Positions 49,401-61,376 of a stretch of 64,000 nucleotides of DNA are shown here, one piece after another. Both the position numbers and the translations under genes were made by a program. Location of the stretch: contig OZ005698.1 of NCBI GenBank assembly GCA_963930775.1, forward strand, positions 744,001 to 808,000. The letters are read 5' to 3'. The notes under the pieces were generated by a model that was not told where the DNA came from, did not search any database, and saw only the letters and a list, made by a program, of their open reading frames with translations. How positions within the stretch are numbered: the first letter of the stretch is position 1; each line of letters opens with the position of its first letter. The DNA is from Cliona cf. orientalis. Its lineage: Eukaryota > Porifera > Demospongiae > Clionaida > Clionaidae.

Positions 49401-52400
49401 CACTTCAGAATCTGATCAGGACCGAAGCCATCTGTTGTTCCAGCTAGGTAGTAGGGTACATGCACCTAGAGAGAAGGCACGAAATGGCACCTATTTGATC
49501 AAGTCCCAAGGGGGATGCCAGCAATAGACCCTATGTTGACAATGTCTTATCAGAGCTGATAAGTCTATTTAATAGTGAGCTGTGAAAAAGTAGGCGAAAT
49601 GATTTCAGAATTCATTTACTGGTCACCGCCCGCCAGCCATGCTGATATTATTGAATTTAACATCCTCAGTTTACACATAATTTGGAGGCCGGCCCTTCAT
49701 CATACTAAAACCTGATCCCCTAATCTGGTTCACTTGGAAAAAAGATGTATAATTATAGAATGTAGACAAAAAATCCAATTAAAGTTTGTACAGTTCAGCC
49801 ACAAAAGCAGTGCTCATTGACCAGATAACTCATCACTTAAGTTGATTACAAAAGCATTAGCTATATTTGTTGTCTGTCTATAGTGCCATCTTGGGTTGGA
49901 GTCCCCTATCAAAATTTCTCTTTTTCCCACCTTTGAAGCTCCCCTTATCTGTGAGAACGTCTCCACTCTGTCACATAACACACACTACACCCCCTAACTA
50001 TATAAACCTCCACCACACTGCATGTTTAAAAACCTTAATTTGTGACCAGTGCCAGGAGAATTCTCAGGCAGGAACTAACTAACAGAGTTTACTCTTGGCT
50101 GGCTCTCAGCCCACAGGCCATGGCCGTGCATGCACATCATTCATGTCCTCTGACGATTTTGAATTGGCGATTTGATGATAATTTATCAAAACGCCTAATA
50201 CAAGCAGGTCGAGCCAAAAGTGCCCAATTGACAACAATTGTGCCACAATCAAGTGGTAGTTTTCATAAACAAGGGCCTTGACAAGGGCTTGGGAAATCGC
50301 CCGACAATGGGGTACAGGTGTCATAGTATTGTCAATTAGCAACACGTACAAAGCTTTTCAGATAATTTAATTAGAATGGGGGCCGCCCAACTGATTGCTT
50401 GATCGAATCAATTACGTCGAGAATGGATTGCTCGGCAGAAGCTGTTTCGCATTCACTGGACCTGGTCTGCCTGCGGCCATGAAATCTGATTGGTCAAAAT
50501 TACATACCTGCACACATGCTACATACATGTATGTACATAGCTGAACTGGGATATTCTAGACTAATAGAAATTTGTTTAAGCTCTGATTGGTTACATTATG
50601 TCGGCTCTATATATATCCAGCAGCTGGGATGTCTACAAGCTCAATGATACCACTTTTTGGCTGACTTGTGCACTGCTAATTAACGGCGGTAACAAGGCGT
50701 GAATGAAGGCTAATTTTCAAGACCAAGGGATGTCGCCAGTTTCTCAGTTACAGTAGTAGTATAATAGCGCAACCTGTCTGTAACGGTTACCCTTGGGCAA
50801 GGGATCAGTGGCTATAATAGAGAGGAGGCTACTTTGGAGAATGTGTATATAATATGCATAATGTACGGAGTTGGAGTTTGAACTACATAAGTTGCTGTAA
50901 TGAGGTGGCGGCGGTTTTACACAGTGACTAATACTATGCGTACCATGCATCCCATTAATTGGCAGAGGTGAGCTAAAGTTTAATTCCCACATTACAGGTA
51001 AACAGGAGGAACTAACCTTTTGCAAGTAGCACCAGTGTAGCCTAGCAACATTGCTACCTCTACTAATTGGAGGAATGCACGCTAATGTACGTTTGTATGG
51101 TACAGTAACAGTGCTTCGCTCCATTGATGACAATCTCGATCACAGATTATAGCATCTGGATTAATTAAAAGATACATCCCCTTTTTTTGTGGACAACATT
51201 TGTTACCTAAATCTCTCATTAATATTGTAGCCGCATTCCAGGGGGAGGGATTGTGTGCACAGTGTGACAGTCATGTATGATTAAAGGAGGTGTCCTCATT
51301 TCACATTGGGTAATGGTAATAGTTATTGCGTAAATCCTTTTCAGTAGCTGGGATCGTGCACAGTGTTTTGCTAATTAAAGGAGGTGTCCTGGTTTTCGGT
51401 TGAGCCTCAAATACTTTCTCTAAGATACACATACCTGGGCTGATGCATATCTTGGCTAAATTTGGTATAAGTAATCTTGGGAGGATATTTTTACAATAAT
51501 GAGACTAGCTAGAACAGTTGGGACAAACAGATAGACATATATACATAGAAACGGGGTGCGGCAGTGGGCCGTAGCTGGGTCGGACGGGTACGCTGGTCGC
51601 CTCGAGACCTGAAGGGGATGCTAATCACCACCTAATTATTGGATCATCCCTTCTATGGCAGTGGGGCTCACTTAGCCTAATGGATCACAAACAGCAACGC
51701 TACGGTACTATATACATCATATACCACTACTATCTTATACAGCACCAACAACATGACTTCTACTGACTCTATAATATTGTATAGTTAGTACGCTTTTGGG
51801 GCCGGCCTGAGATTCGACCTGACACATGAGAACGGGTTTAATCATAATGCAATCAATTAGTGTCATTAGCGTGTGACTGAAACCCCTTGGCATTGTGATA
51901 GATCTTTTAAAAGAAGCCAATCTCATGCAGGATACTACATACATACGCAGCAACATGTAGCATGGGCCAGCCATTCCGCTTATGGTAGAGAGATTCAATA
52001 GGAGTGCCACTGCATGACAGACGATGCGTGTTCGTGCATGTAGCACGAGCTTTGATAGACAGGGCTAATGCGATTAATTTTGGCCCTCACATCCCATGAC
52101 GGGTGATTGGGTGTATGGATAGGAATGGAATGGAATTTCATGTTGCTCGTGTCAAATGACAATGAGAACAGAGATCTAGGTACTCCCGAGGTTACCGATT
52201 GTATTAGCTGCAAGATATACCCACAAATAGTAGCCACATGTACATGTATGTATGTATGTATGTAAGTCTGTTTTTGCTACGGTTTTTAAGTGTTTAGCTA
52301 CGGAGCTGTTAACATCTGCCGAAATCTGTACTCTAGCACACACACACACACTGCAAAAGTGTATGCACTACTACTGATGCATCCCTCTCCATATTATACA

Positions 52401-54413
52401 CATGCACACGCATCATGCATATATTATAGTACATGCTCACATACATGCACGTGTACATGTACATGCATGTACCACATGGCCCACATGCATGCTGGAGAGA
52501 AGACTTTCATAAAATAGCTTTAATTAAATAGATTTCGTTTCAATCTTGAAGGGGGGCGTGTAAAGTGGAGTCTAAAAGGAAACCTGAGCATGCACTAAAT
52601 GTGACTAAAGTGGCAGGAAACTGTCACATTAGACCACATCAGCAAAAGGACAGCTGGACAATTTCTATGATGTGGCACGAACCAGTCTGAGAGTGAAAGC
52701 TGTTTGTGAAAAGGATAACCGTTTTGATTGAAATTAGACACCTAAAGTATTAATTTATGTTTTATTAACAGGCCCTAGTTTATTAGTAAATAATTTGTAC
52801 ACTATATTTTTCAAGTCTGGGCATCTGTCAGTGGATGTACTATATATAATGTCAATTTGCATAGAAGTTCAGTTGGTCATAATGATAATAATATGTTTGG
52901 GATTGGTTGTGGAATTGAGATAAACCTTCAGAACTTTCATATTGTTTGATAATATTATGATACAGTGGTTTATAGCTCACCTGGCCCGGGCACCGATGCA
53001 AAAGAAAAAAAGAAGATCAAAACAAAATTTAACCATTATGCCGCAAATACTCCACAAGCCTTGATGCGGTTTGCTTTAGAGTTTACCTACTTGAGTATAT
53101 GCACAATCTTTGATTTTTTGGCTTAATAACTGAATTTCCCAAAAGTAGCTAGAGAGTGAACTGAACAAGCTTTAGATGCAGATGATCGTTATGTTCGGGG
53201 ATTGTGCATCTGTGCATGAATTATTAGCCAAAACCATGAGAATATTAGTACCCTTAACTTCCAAGCAGTAATTCAAGTTCCCACTATAATAAAAATTTGT
53301 ATCCCTGCCACTGTGAGTCAGTTAAGAAGCAGCAGCTGGAAGCAAAACTAAAAGCAAATAACAGGTGCCAACATCACACATAACTTAAACTGGCACATAA
53401 CTCAATGGTGGCTACACTTCCTAATTTCTTTGATTATTGTTATGCAAGTAAGTGTGTGTGTGTGTGTGTGCTTGGCACTTGACAATGTCTGTCTGTCTGT
53501 GCGTGTGTGCATGTATCAGATTAACACGTGTGCACATGCGAGTACGCAGACTAATCTACCTACAGTGCAGACCACACTATATATAATAGTATCAGGGGGA
53601 CAAAAAGTACTATTATACAGAAGAGCACACGTGCACATGCAAAGTGGGGTGAAAAACAGGGACACTCAACCAAAAGTGGGCGACATGAAATTATCGACTG
53701 ACCCCTTAACTAGGCCACAGTGCACCCTAAGGACGCCCCACATGTACACTAATCCTCAAATTAGTCAGCTGCTCAAGACAATGCAAATGAGCGGGGTGTG
53801 TGTGTGTGTGCATGTGTGTGTGTGTGTTTGTACTCTCTGTCCACCAAACCCCACTGGCCACAGTCTCACTCAGTTCCCAGGGCTACTGGGACACACTAGT
53901 TGCCTGAGGCACCCATGTGGCGTGGTGCTGTATTATGGTCAGTCATTGTGTTGGAACGAATAAAAAATAGATATAAAAGAGTAGACAGTTTTGCGGTGGT
54001 GGTATAGTGTTGTAGTCCGAGACTGATCTTGAGTGAGATACACACCACAGGTGGTACACATAGCAGGTCATTTGTGGTGAAGATTTCAATAATAACATCT
54101 ATTTTTCTTTTTGTGTATAAAACAGAGCTAGACATGCGGTGGGGTGGAGTGTGGGAGAGTATAATTTACAAACACACACACACTCACACACATACACACA
54201 CACTTCTGCATGATCATTGCATCTTAGGTACAAAATCTGAAAATTAATATCCATTTTTTTCCTGTGCATAGCATTGCATAAGCGTTGCATTCCATTGGTG
54301 TCTAGAGGAGTAATTTGGAAGGAGCTAAATGGAGAGTCTGCACACCACAAAGCCAGGTGGATTGGTCCAAACTGCTTAAATTTCCATCACTCCAGTAAGG
54401 GGGGGGGGGGGGG

Positions 54414-54456
<43 letters not shown>

Positions 54457-55736
54457 AGAGAGGGAGACTACCAAGCTTGAAAGCATAACATCATCACTTA
54501 AAGGAACTATAGATGTTCTTGTCCAGTCATAATTTCGATTAGCCACCAAAGCTTAAGCACGGCGTTCCAGCTGTAATTAGACGAATAGTCCATTGCCCAT
54601 ACGCTTTTGCAGTCAAAATAAAGTGTCATAATTTCAGGGGGAGTTGTAGTATTTGTGTATGTCTGAACATCTCCTTTTTAAATTAGTGAATGCTTAATTT
54701 GCAGTGTGCAGACAGATGCTAGTTTGAAGGAGGTACCCTATAACTATTGCTGTACAAGGAAAGGAGAACTTTATGCATAATGTTAGATTCACATTATGTG
54801 CAGTTCTGATAGCTTAGTTTTTGCCAGTGGAACCCCTCTATTACATACACTATAATATTATAATATTATATCAATTAAAGATTACATTGTCAAGCTATTT
54901 TGCATATGTGTACATGTATGTATATAAGATCTCTTGTCATGCAGCCCATGATTTGCATCATACTAAAATGATTTGCATCATATTATAAAATCTTTTGAAG
55001 TACAAAACTCCTGCATAGTGCACCGAGTGAGACACTTTTAACCTGGATATCCTGATTTACTTTCACACGGCTACAAGGGATATACAACTTTACCAAGTTG
55101 AAACTGGCTACGCCAACAAAAGCTTCCTCCGCCAACTCTTGGTGACAAATTTGCATCATTCACATTTACTTTTACACCAAAAATGACCTCAGTATGTTAA
55201 TTATAGTTAACACACAGCAGCCATGGAGTTATGCTCAAAAAATTGTACCAGAGACAGGAAACGTGATGAATAACTAAAGATCACATCCACCCTCATTTCA
55301 TACGACATGCAAGCAAAGCTAGTGCTAGTGTTAAAGGAGGAGAAGAGGGGAGGAATGGAGGGGGGGAGGGAGATTATCTTAATCAATCCACCTCTGTTAC
55401 CTATGACACAAGGCCTAGCTATCTACGTAGATGGGATATATATACAGTGAAGGAGGCATAAAGAAGGAGGGATCAAGGAGAGGGGATAGTGGGGAATAAT
55501 CCATCCCTGTTACCTAGGACACAACAAGGCCTCCATAGGTGGGATATTACGCATGCATGCATGCACATGTGTGTGCATGTGTGTATGTGTGTGCATTGAT
55601 CCGCCCACCTTCTTGAAGGCTTCTGTCAGTATCTGAGTGGAAATCGGTGACCACTTCCAACGAGGGCGCCGTCGACTGCCCTCCACCTTGGGACTCTCCA
55701 GCACTGCATTCAAACTACCGTCGGCACTTTGAAGCT
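46455..55736 (-). CDS. HNF-class homeobox transcription factor (HNF1/HMBOX1-like), 5' end not found
   Basis: Four minus-strand exons are supported: 55609-55736, 48259-48454, 47378-47878 and 46455-47215. Exon 55609-55736 encodes the homeodomain start RRRPRWKWSPISTQILTEAF and joins in phase 0 to NQFPTREQRLELSRVCNDAE, then ITEQRINTWFTNRRKG. The homeodomain is about 76 residues because of a long loop between helices 2 and 3, the hallmark of HNF-class factors. Helix 3 WFTNRRK is typical. The rest is a low-complexity Ser/Thr/Pro/Ala/His-rich activation region, including five consecutive histidines. The first listed exon starts in phase 1, so at least one upstream coding exon is missing. No POU-like domain was located, and HNF1 versus HMBOX1 affinity cannot be settled by eye. 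Confidence 0.85.
48455..55608 (-). other. 7.15-kb intron inside the homeodomain
   Basis: By far the longest intron in the window. No exon was recognised in it on either strand. It contains dispersed-repeat copies at 51280-51304 and 51373-51396, TG/CA runs (53453-53471, 53799-53827, 54170-54202) and a G-run plus (AG)n at 54399-54450. It could hold regulatory elements or unannotated RNA genes. Confidence 0.6.
51280..51396 (+). repeat. Two plus-strand copies of the dispersed repeat motif
   Basis: TTAAAGGAGGTGTCCT at 51281-51296 and again at 51375-51390, about 94 bp apart, as in the inverted pair at 7.35/7.43 kb. The sequence between contains GTAGCTGGGATCGTGCAC, which resembles the complement of the 7.39-kb spacer. 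Confidence 0.6.
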
Positions 55737-56202
55737 CTGCGATTGTGTGTGTGTGTGCGTGGTGGGGAGAAAAGATCATGCTATTGTGAGTAGACGTCCA
55801 AGTGTGAGAAAAAATGAATGGATAAACGACAAATTGAGTGGGTGGAGGATATGTGTACACGTATACTAATTAATGCCCTACACTACAATGATGGTTTGAT
55901 CACCAAATTGCAAATGGCATGGAGTGGGCGGTTTGATGAATAGCTAGGGGGACTGTCAATTTAGTTAGGAAGGAAACTGGGTTGATTATCTCAGATCCTC
56001 TGATCCTCGAATTCTCTCTGCCTCACTTGGGTTTTGAGAATTTGATTATAGCTCCGCATGCATGCATGTAGGGGCAGGAAGTGTTTGTTGAAAAGCTCAA
56101 GATCACGTTCATTCCCACGGCTACTTGCATGCTGAAAGCTAACCTGAAGCCACAACCCCTATTCAGTCACTTGGAGATGTTACTAAACACTTACCTTTAT
56201 CT

Positions 56203-56236
<34 letters not shown>

Positions 56237-56317
56237 TCTCTAGCTTATTTGCTACCTAGCTTACTGAAGTCTTACATAGTTTGCCCTCTCCCCCCTTCTC
56301 TCTCTCTCTCTCTCTCC

Positions 56318-56362
<45 letters not shown>

Positions 56363-58914
56363 CCTTTCCCTCCCACCCACGTACATTCCTCTAGCTCCCT
56401 GATGACGCTGGCTATCATATGATAATAATTAATAAATAACTTCAAACAATGTCAACAAGATTATTGCCATTACACAGAAACATATGTTGTCACCACCTAG
56501 CAATGTGAACTCTGTCTTTTCTTAGCTATATCCGTACACACATACGTACAAACACACACACCATCATGCATGCAAACATGGATAAACCAGTATGTATACA
56601 TTCTGTTCAGAGTATTTCAAGAATGCTGACTTAGTTCTGGCGCATAACAAGCCACCATGTATCGGAGCATATCACCACAACGCTCTGGTATGACTGGTAT
56701 TTTGGAAATACTTCTAAAAAAATTCAGGAAAGCTTATCGCGATCCCATCCGACGGACCTACTGAGAGTGCTGTTCATACAGTAAACAAACCATATCAGTT
56801 TACTCAAGGACCTTATTTGCTGTGACATGCACTATACAAATCCCCCAACATGGCACGCTCCCAATTAGGATGATATTTTAACCGCTTGCATTAGATAACC
56901 TATACCCATGATAATACTACTATTTTTATGTACGCATAGTGTAGTCGGCTTCGTACATGTGCAGTAGGTCATATGATAAATAATTTATTCAATTAGCGCA
57001 CTAGTTACGCAAACTACTTGTTGGTATTCCGTGTTAATCGAGTCGAATCTTATCTCGTTAGTGCTCTAATTAGATGAATATCCCCACTCAAACTCGCTCA
57101 TTCCCCAATTCCACGGAAACTGCTGACCAGCTGTATATAATATAGCTAATCGTGTACGGTAATTTTAACCCAAAAGCAAGCAATAATATCCCCAATACAT
57201 TTTATATCATTATTAAGAGAATGGGATATATGCATCGCAGTACTAAACTGATAACATGTTGTTGTGTACCTTCTGCTTGGCTGGTCCAGCAAAAAATTCT
57301 GAGAGAAGTTACGATTAACCCAGCAAAGTATGTCCCCATATTTACTAACAGAACGATTGATAAAAAGTTTACAAAAAACACTGCAAACTATGTTATTATT
57401 ATTATTAGTATATCAGTGAAACCACGTACATTCCCATCTCTGGCTAATATTGCTATCAACCAAAAACTCACTCAAACAGAAATGTTTTTAGAAGGCTCCA
57501 GTTGTTGTTCTTCCCAATAATTTCCCACTAATCTGTGGTTATGGAAGATTTGAGTCCAATGGGACTCTCTGGGTACAGCTAGGTCCTGCAGGACTTGACT
57601 GGATTCTGTTGTTATCGTATTAGGGGGAATGTTAAGCAATATCGATATGTGTATATATGTATGTAGGTATAGAGCCTTTTAGTACGGAATATTATTTATA
57701 GTAGTATAATATTATTGCTAAAATAGTACGTATGTACTTAACTAGTGAAACCTTTATAGATAGCCCCAATTATCGTAGTCTATTGCTATAATTATACTTA
57801 GTTTAGTGAAACCCATTGCTAGGGCCATGGATAAGCGATAAGGGACGTACTATACTATCAGTGCCTTTTATAGTATCGTTCGACGTTCGCTGTCCCAACC
57901 AACCAACCACCAACCATTCGCCCATTCAGAATCTTGTAGTTCTGGGTAGGAGCGGGTAGGAGCGGGTATTGTTACATTCATGATAATCAGCCAATGCTAG
58001 TTGAAAGTGCTGTAGGATTATAATAATGTATGTATTATGGTTTCGGGTAATAGATATGTGGATAATGTTCTTGATTGTCAGCAATGAGGGTCACAGCAGT
58101 GCAATCTCACCACAGACAGACTCTTCTATTACAGTTGTATTGTTTGATGCAGAACAGCCTAGCATACCTACATACATTACCGTACATTGCCCGGGTCCAG
58201 TGTGAGTGATATGTGTGCATTGATATGTGCAACAGACACCTATGTAGTTACTATCAAGGGCTTATAGACCCCAAAGGGGGAGTTAGCCCTTGTTACTATT
58301 CATCAAATAATTCACCGTGTATTCAGCTTTTTGTGAGCTATCCAAAATTTCATAAAGACAATGAGTTTGTTAGTGACAACTCTAATGACGTGCTATAGAA
58401 AAAGGTTTTCTTTATTATTATATGCCAAGATGTAATGTGATATAAAAATAATATTATATTGTCTAGTTGGTTAACTCAAGGAATTACAAGTTATATAACT
58501 ATGCATAACTTGATTTAATTTTTTAATAGCCTTAATTAAAATGGCCCTGATTAAGAATAACAGATAGACATACCAGCGAAAATTAACGCTAAAACATCCA
58601 CTATAATCACTATTACCCGAATAGTTGTAATTACTAGATGGTAATTAGGCATTCAATTACCCCAGAAGAAACATTAATAATTTAATTAATGGGAACAGGT
58701 TACTATAGACGTGGGATAAGGCTAGACACCCACACTATCATTTGTAATAATATTAGCATATTGCGCCTAATTTATATTATGCAAGAGTAACATTCCTGCT
58801 TAAATTGAATTTTACTTATGTATAATTAATGAGCATGAAGTTAGTCCTTACTGTGAAATTTTATGTAAGTCAAAATCTTGCTTAAGAGTGGAAAGGGGTG
58901 GGGAATGGCAAAAG

Positions 58915-58917
<3 letters not shown>

Positions 58918-58986
<69 letters not shown>
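58918..58986. repeat. (GA)n microsatellite, about 68 bp
   Basis: A pure GA run on the plus strand in sequence without recognised genes. Confidence 0.9.
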
Positions 58987-58988
<2 letters not shown>

Positions 58989-59469
58989 AAGGAAGCTCTT
59001 GAAAAGAATTAATATTATTAAGGAATGATCAAATGTGGTGAGACACCTTGGTCATTTAGTGGTCATTTGGACAAGGTCCTAGAGGTTACTCAATAACTCC
59101 ATTAGAAGAAATTGAGGTTTGTCTGACTAGAAAATTGACTTTTAGTATAATATACACTGGAGCAGTGGAAACAAGTTGAACTAGCAAAACCCACAGGTGT
59201 TGTATACAAAACACATAGTAATAATATTACCAGACTGGAGGGTTGTATTATATCATTAACAGACACATTAATTAAAAACCACACACTGAAGTAACTACCT
59301 GCTCCAGAGGAAGACAGGGATTAATTAGCCAGTTACACACTATGGAGGTGGCTGGAAGTGTAAATATCAAGATTCAAACACTGTGACCTACATTCTATGG
59401 CTTAACAATTAGTGTTGCTAGCTACTAAAGTCAAGACATTACTTTAAAATCACTTTTTTGCAGCTCATA

Positions 59470-59500
59470 ATTAAAGGAGCTGTCCTCATTACATTTCAGG
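59470..59500 (+). repeat. Single copy of the dispersed repeat motif
   Basis: ATTAAAGGAGCTGTCCTCAT followed by a TTTCAGGGATAGTTTTG extension that matches the complement of the 7.43-kb copy (CAAAACTATCCTTGAAATGA). Confidence 0.55.
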
Positions 59501-61337
59501 GATAGTTTTGCATACTTATCTACCACAAATAATTGCTAGGGGTTCCCTTAATGGACTATCTTCCTCTAGCAAGTTAGTGCTGGTACATGTATATATACAT
59601 ACATACATACAGTCAGTTTCCCCAATACACTGTGTATGGTAGCTACTATATACTACCAAAAAATATTCAAAGAACACAACAACAAGCGCCAGACAGTATC
59701 ATGGGCGTAAATCAAGGGGTGTAGCTACTCCACTCCACTACTACACTAATAATCGCTAACTCACTCACTACAGAGTCAGAACAAACCAACCTACCACTCC
59801 AAATTAGTTTATGGGTTGTGCTCTGTGCTTGGTGTTCCTGTGGCTCCTGGGATTCTAGATATTTTCTTTTTTTTTCTGTACCTGGCTCCCCTCCATCCCT
59901 CCCTCTCCCCACAAGCTTTTCTTATGCAAATCAGCTTAACATGGACAGAAATACTTTCCCCTGCCTCAAGACTCTGTAGTGGCACCGCACTATCGCCTTA
60001 ATTCAATTAGAGTACAACAGAACTCTGATAAATTACTTATCTCCTGCTTATAGTGGGGTCAACTGTAAAGGGAAGCCAATTCCAAGAGGTTGTTGGTGGC
60101 TGCAAAAAATGGTGGACTAAGTCACGCTCTGGTGGATTTAACAAAAACACCAAAGCTTACTTTTAGGCTTGGGAACTACAAAGCCTTGGTAGATGTCAAT
60201 TAGCCCCTCAATTAGAGCAGGGTCAGAAACAATCAATTAGATTAGGAGGGGTTGGCTACAGCTGTACCAATTCTCATATATACTAGGGACCAGGACAAAT
60301 TCTAGTCTATGGCGTTCAAAACAGTAGCGCAGTAGAAGGAAACATATATACCTCATAGTAGTATGCATATTATTATAATATGTAGAGCAGAAGCCAATTT
60401 TTGCAGAAAAGAAATCCCCACTAACCAGACTAAGTTATAATTAAATTTAAAAACTACAGGTGGTGGAGAGCATAAACACCTTTTTCCATTAAACACAAGT
60501 ACCCACTGGCACTCAAGCATGCCCAGTTATGCTCCTCATACACAAAAGCAATGTGTAGAGTAACCTGGTTTCTGGTTTTTGGATAACCGCTTCTCTCTGG
60601 TTAAGTAATCCATCGCTTGACCACAATGTCAGGCTTTTCACTGGCTGGGTTTACCTACTAAGGGAGTGCTAGTTGTATATCCTTTTAGGCATTGACCACT
60701 GACAGCTATTGTGCTTAGAATGGATGCATGAGTGATACATCATACCAGTGGTGGGCAGTGGTGGGCAAAATGGAATGCCCAACATGAGAAAGGGTGTTAA
60801 TCACATGGTTTTGAAGTGGGGAGAGTTGGGCAGGCCACAGGCTGGGTCTATAATTACTGCAACTTTCATGACCTTAGCAAACTTCAACACAAACTATAAT
60901 ACAGATGAACACTTGTAAGGTCACAGGTAATATATCATAACTAGCAATTAAAGTGCCAAGGTGCCACAAATCACACCCAGCAGACACTTGGAAGTGCCCC
61001 ATTAAGCTAATTACTGGTGAGTTAATTAATCATTTCTCTCAAACTAATTGGCAAGGTTCAAAAAGAGACGCATGTTCCCCTACAGGTGTAGCTGTAATCG
61101 GGTCACAGTGGAGCGTTGCCAAGATGACTACTGTCACCCCCCATTCAAGCACCACAAAAATATCCAATAACTAACAACATCTGCTATTGCTAATTATGGT
61201 CCTTTCTCCATTGAAGTAAGCTTTGGTTAGCACACACACACTCGCACATACACATAGGCATTCAGTTCAGTCATACCAACAGGTGTCAATGGATTAAACA
61301 AATCTAGAAAACTGTCTCTTTCTCACATCACACATAC

Positions 61338-61376
<39 letters not shown>

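Noticed and set aside
57152-57520. 122-residue open frame
   Set aside because: Composition looks like AT-rich non-coding DNA and no motif or splice site supports it.
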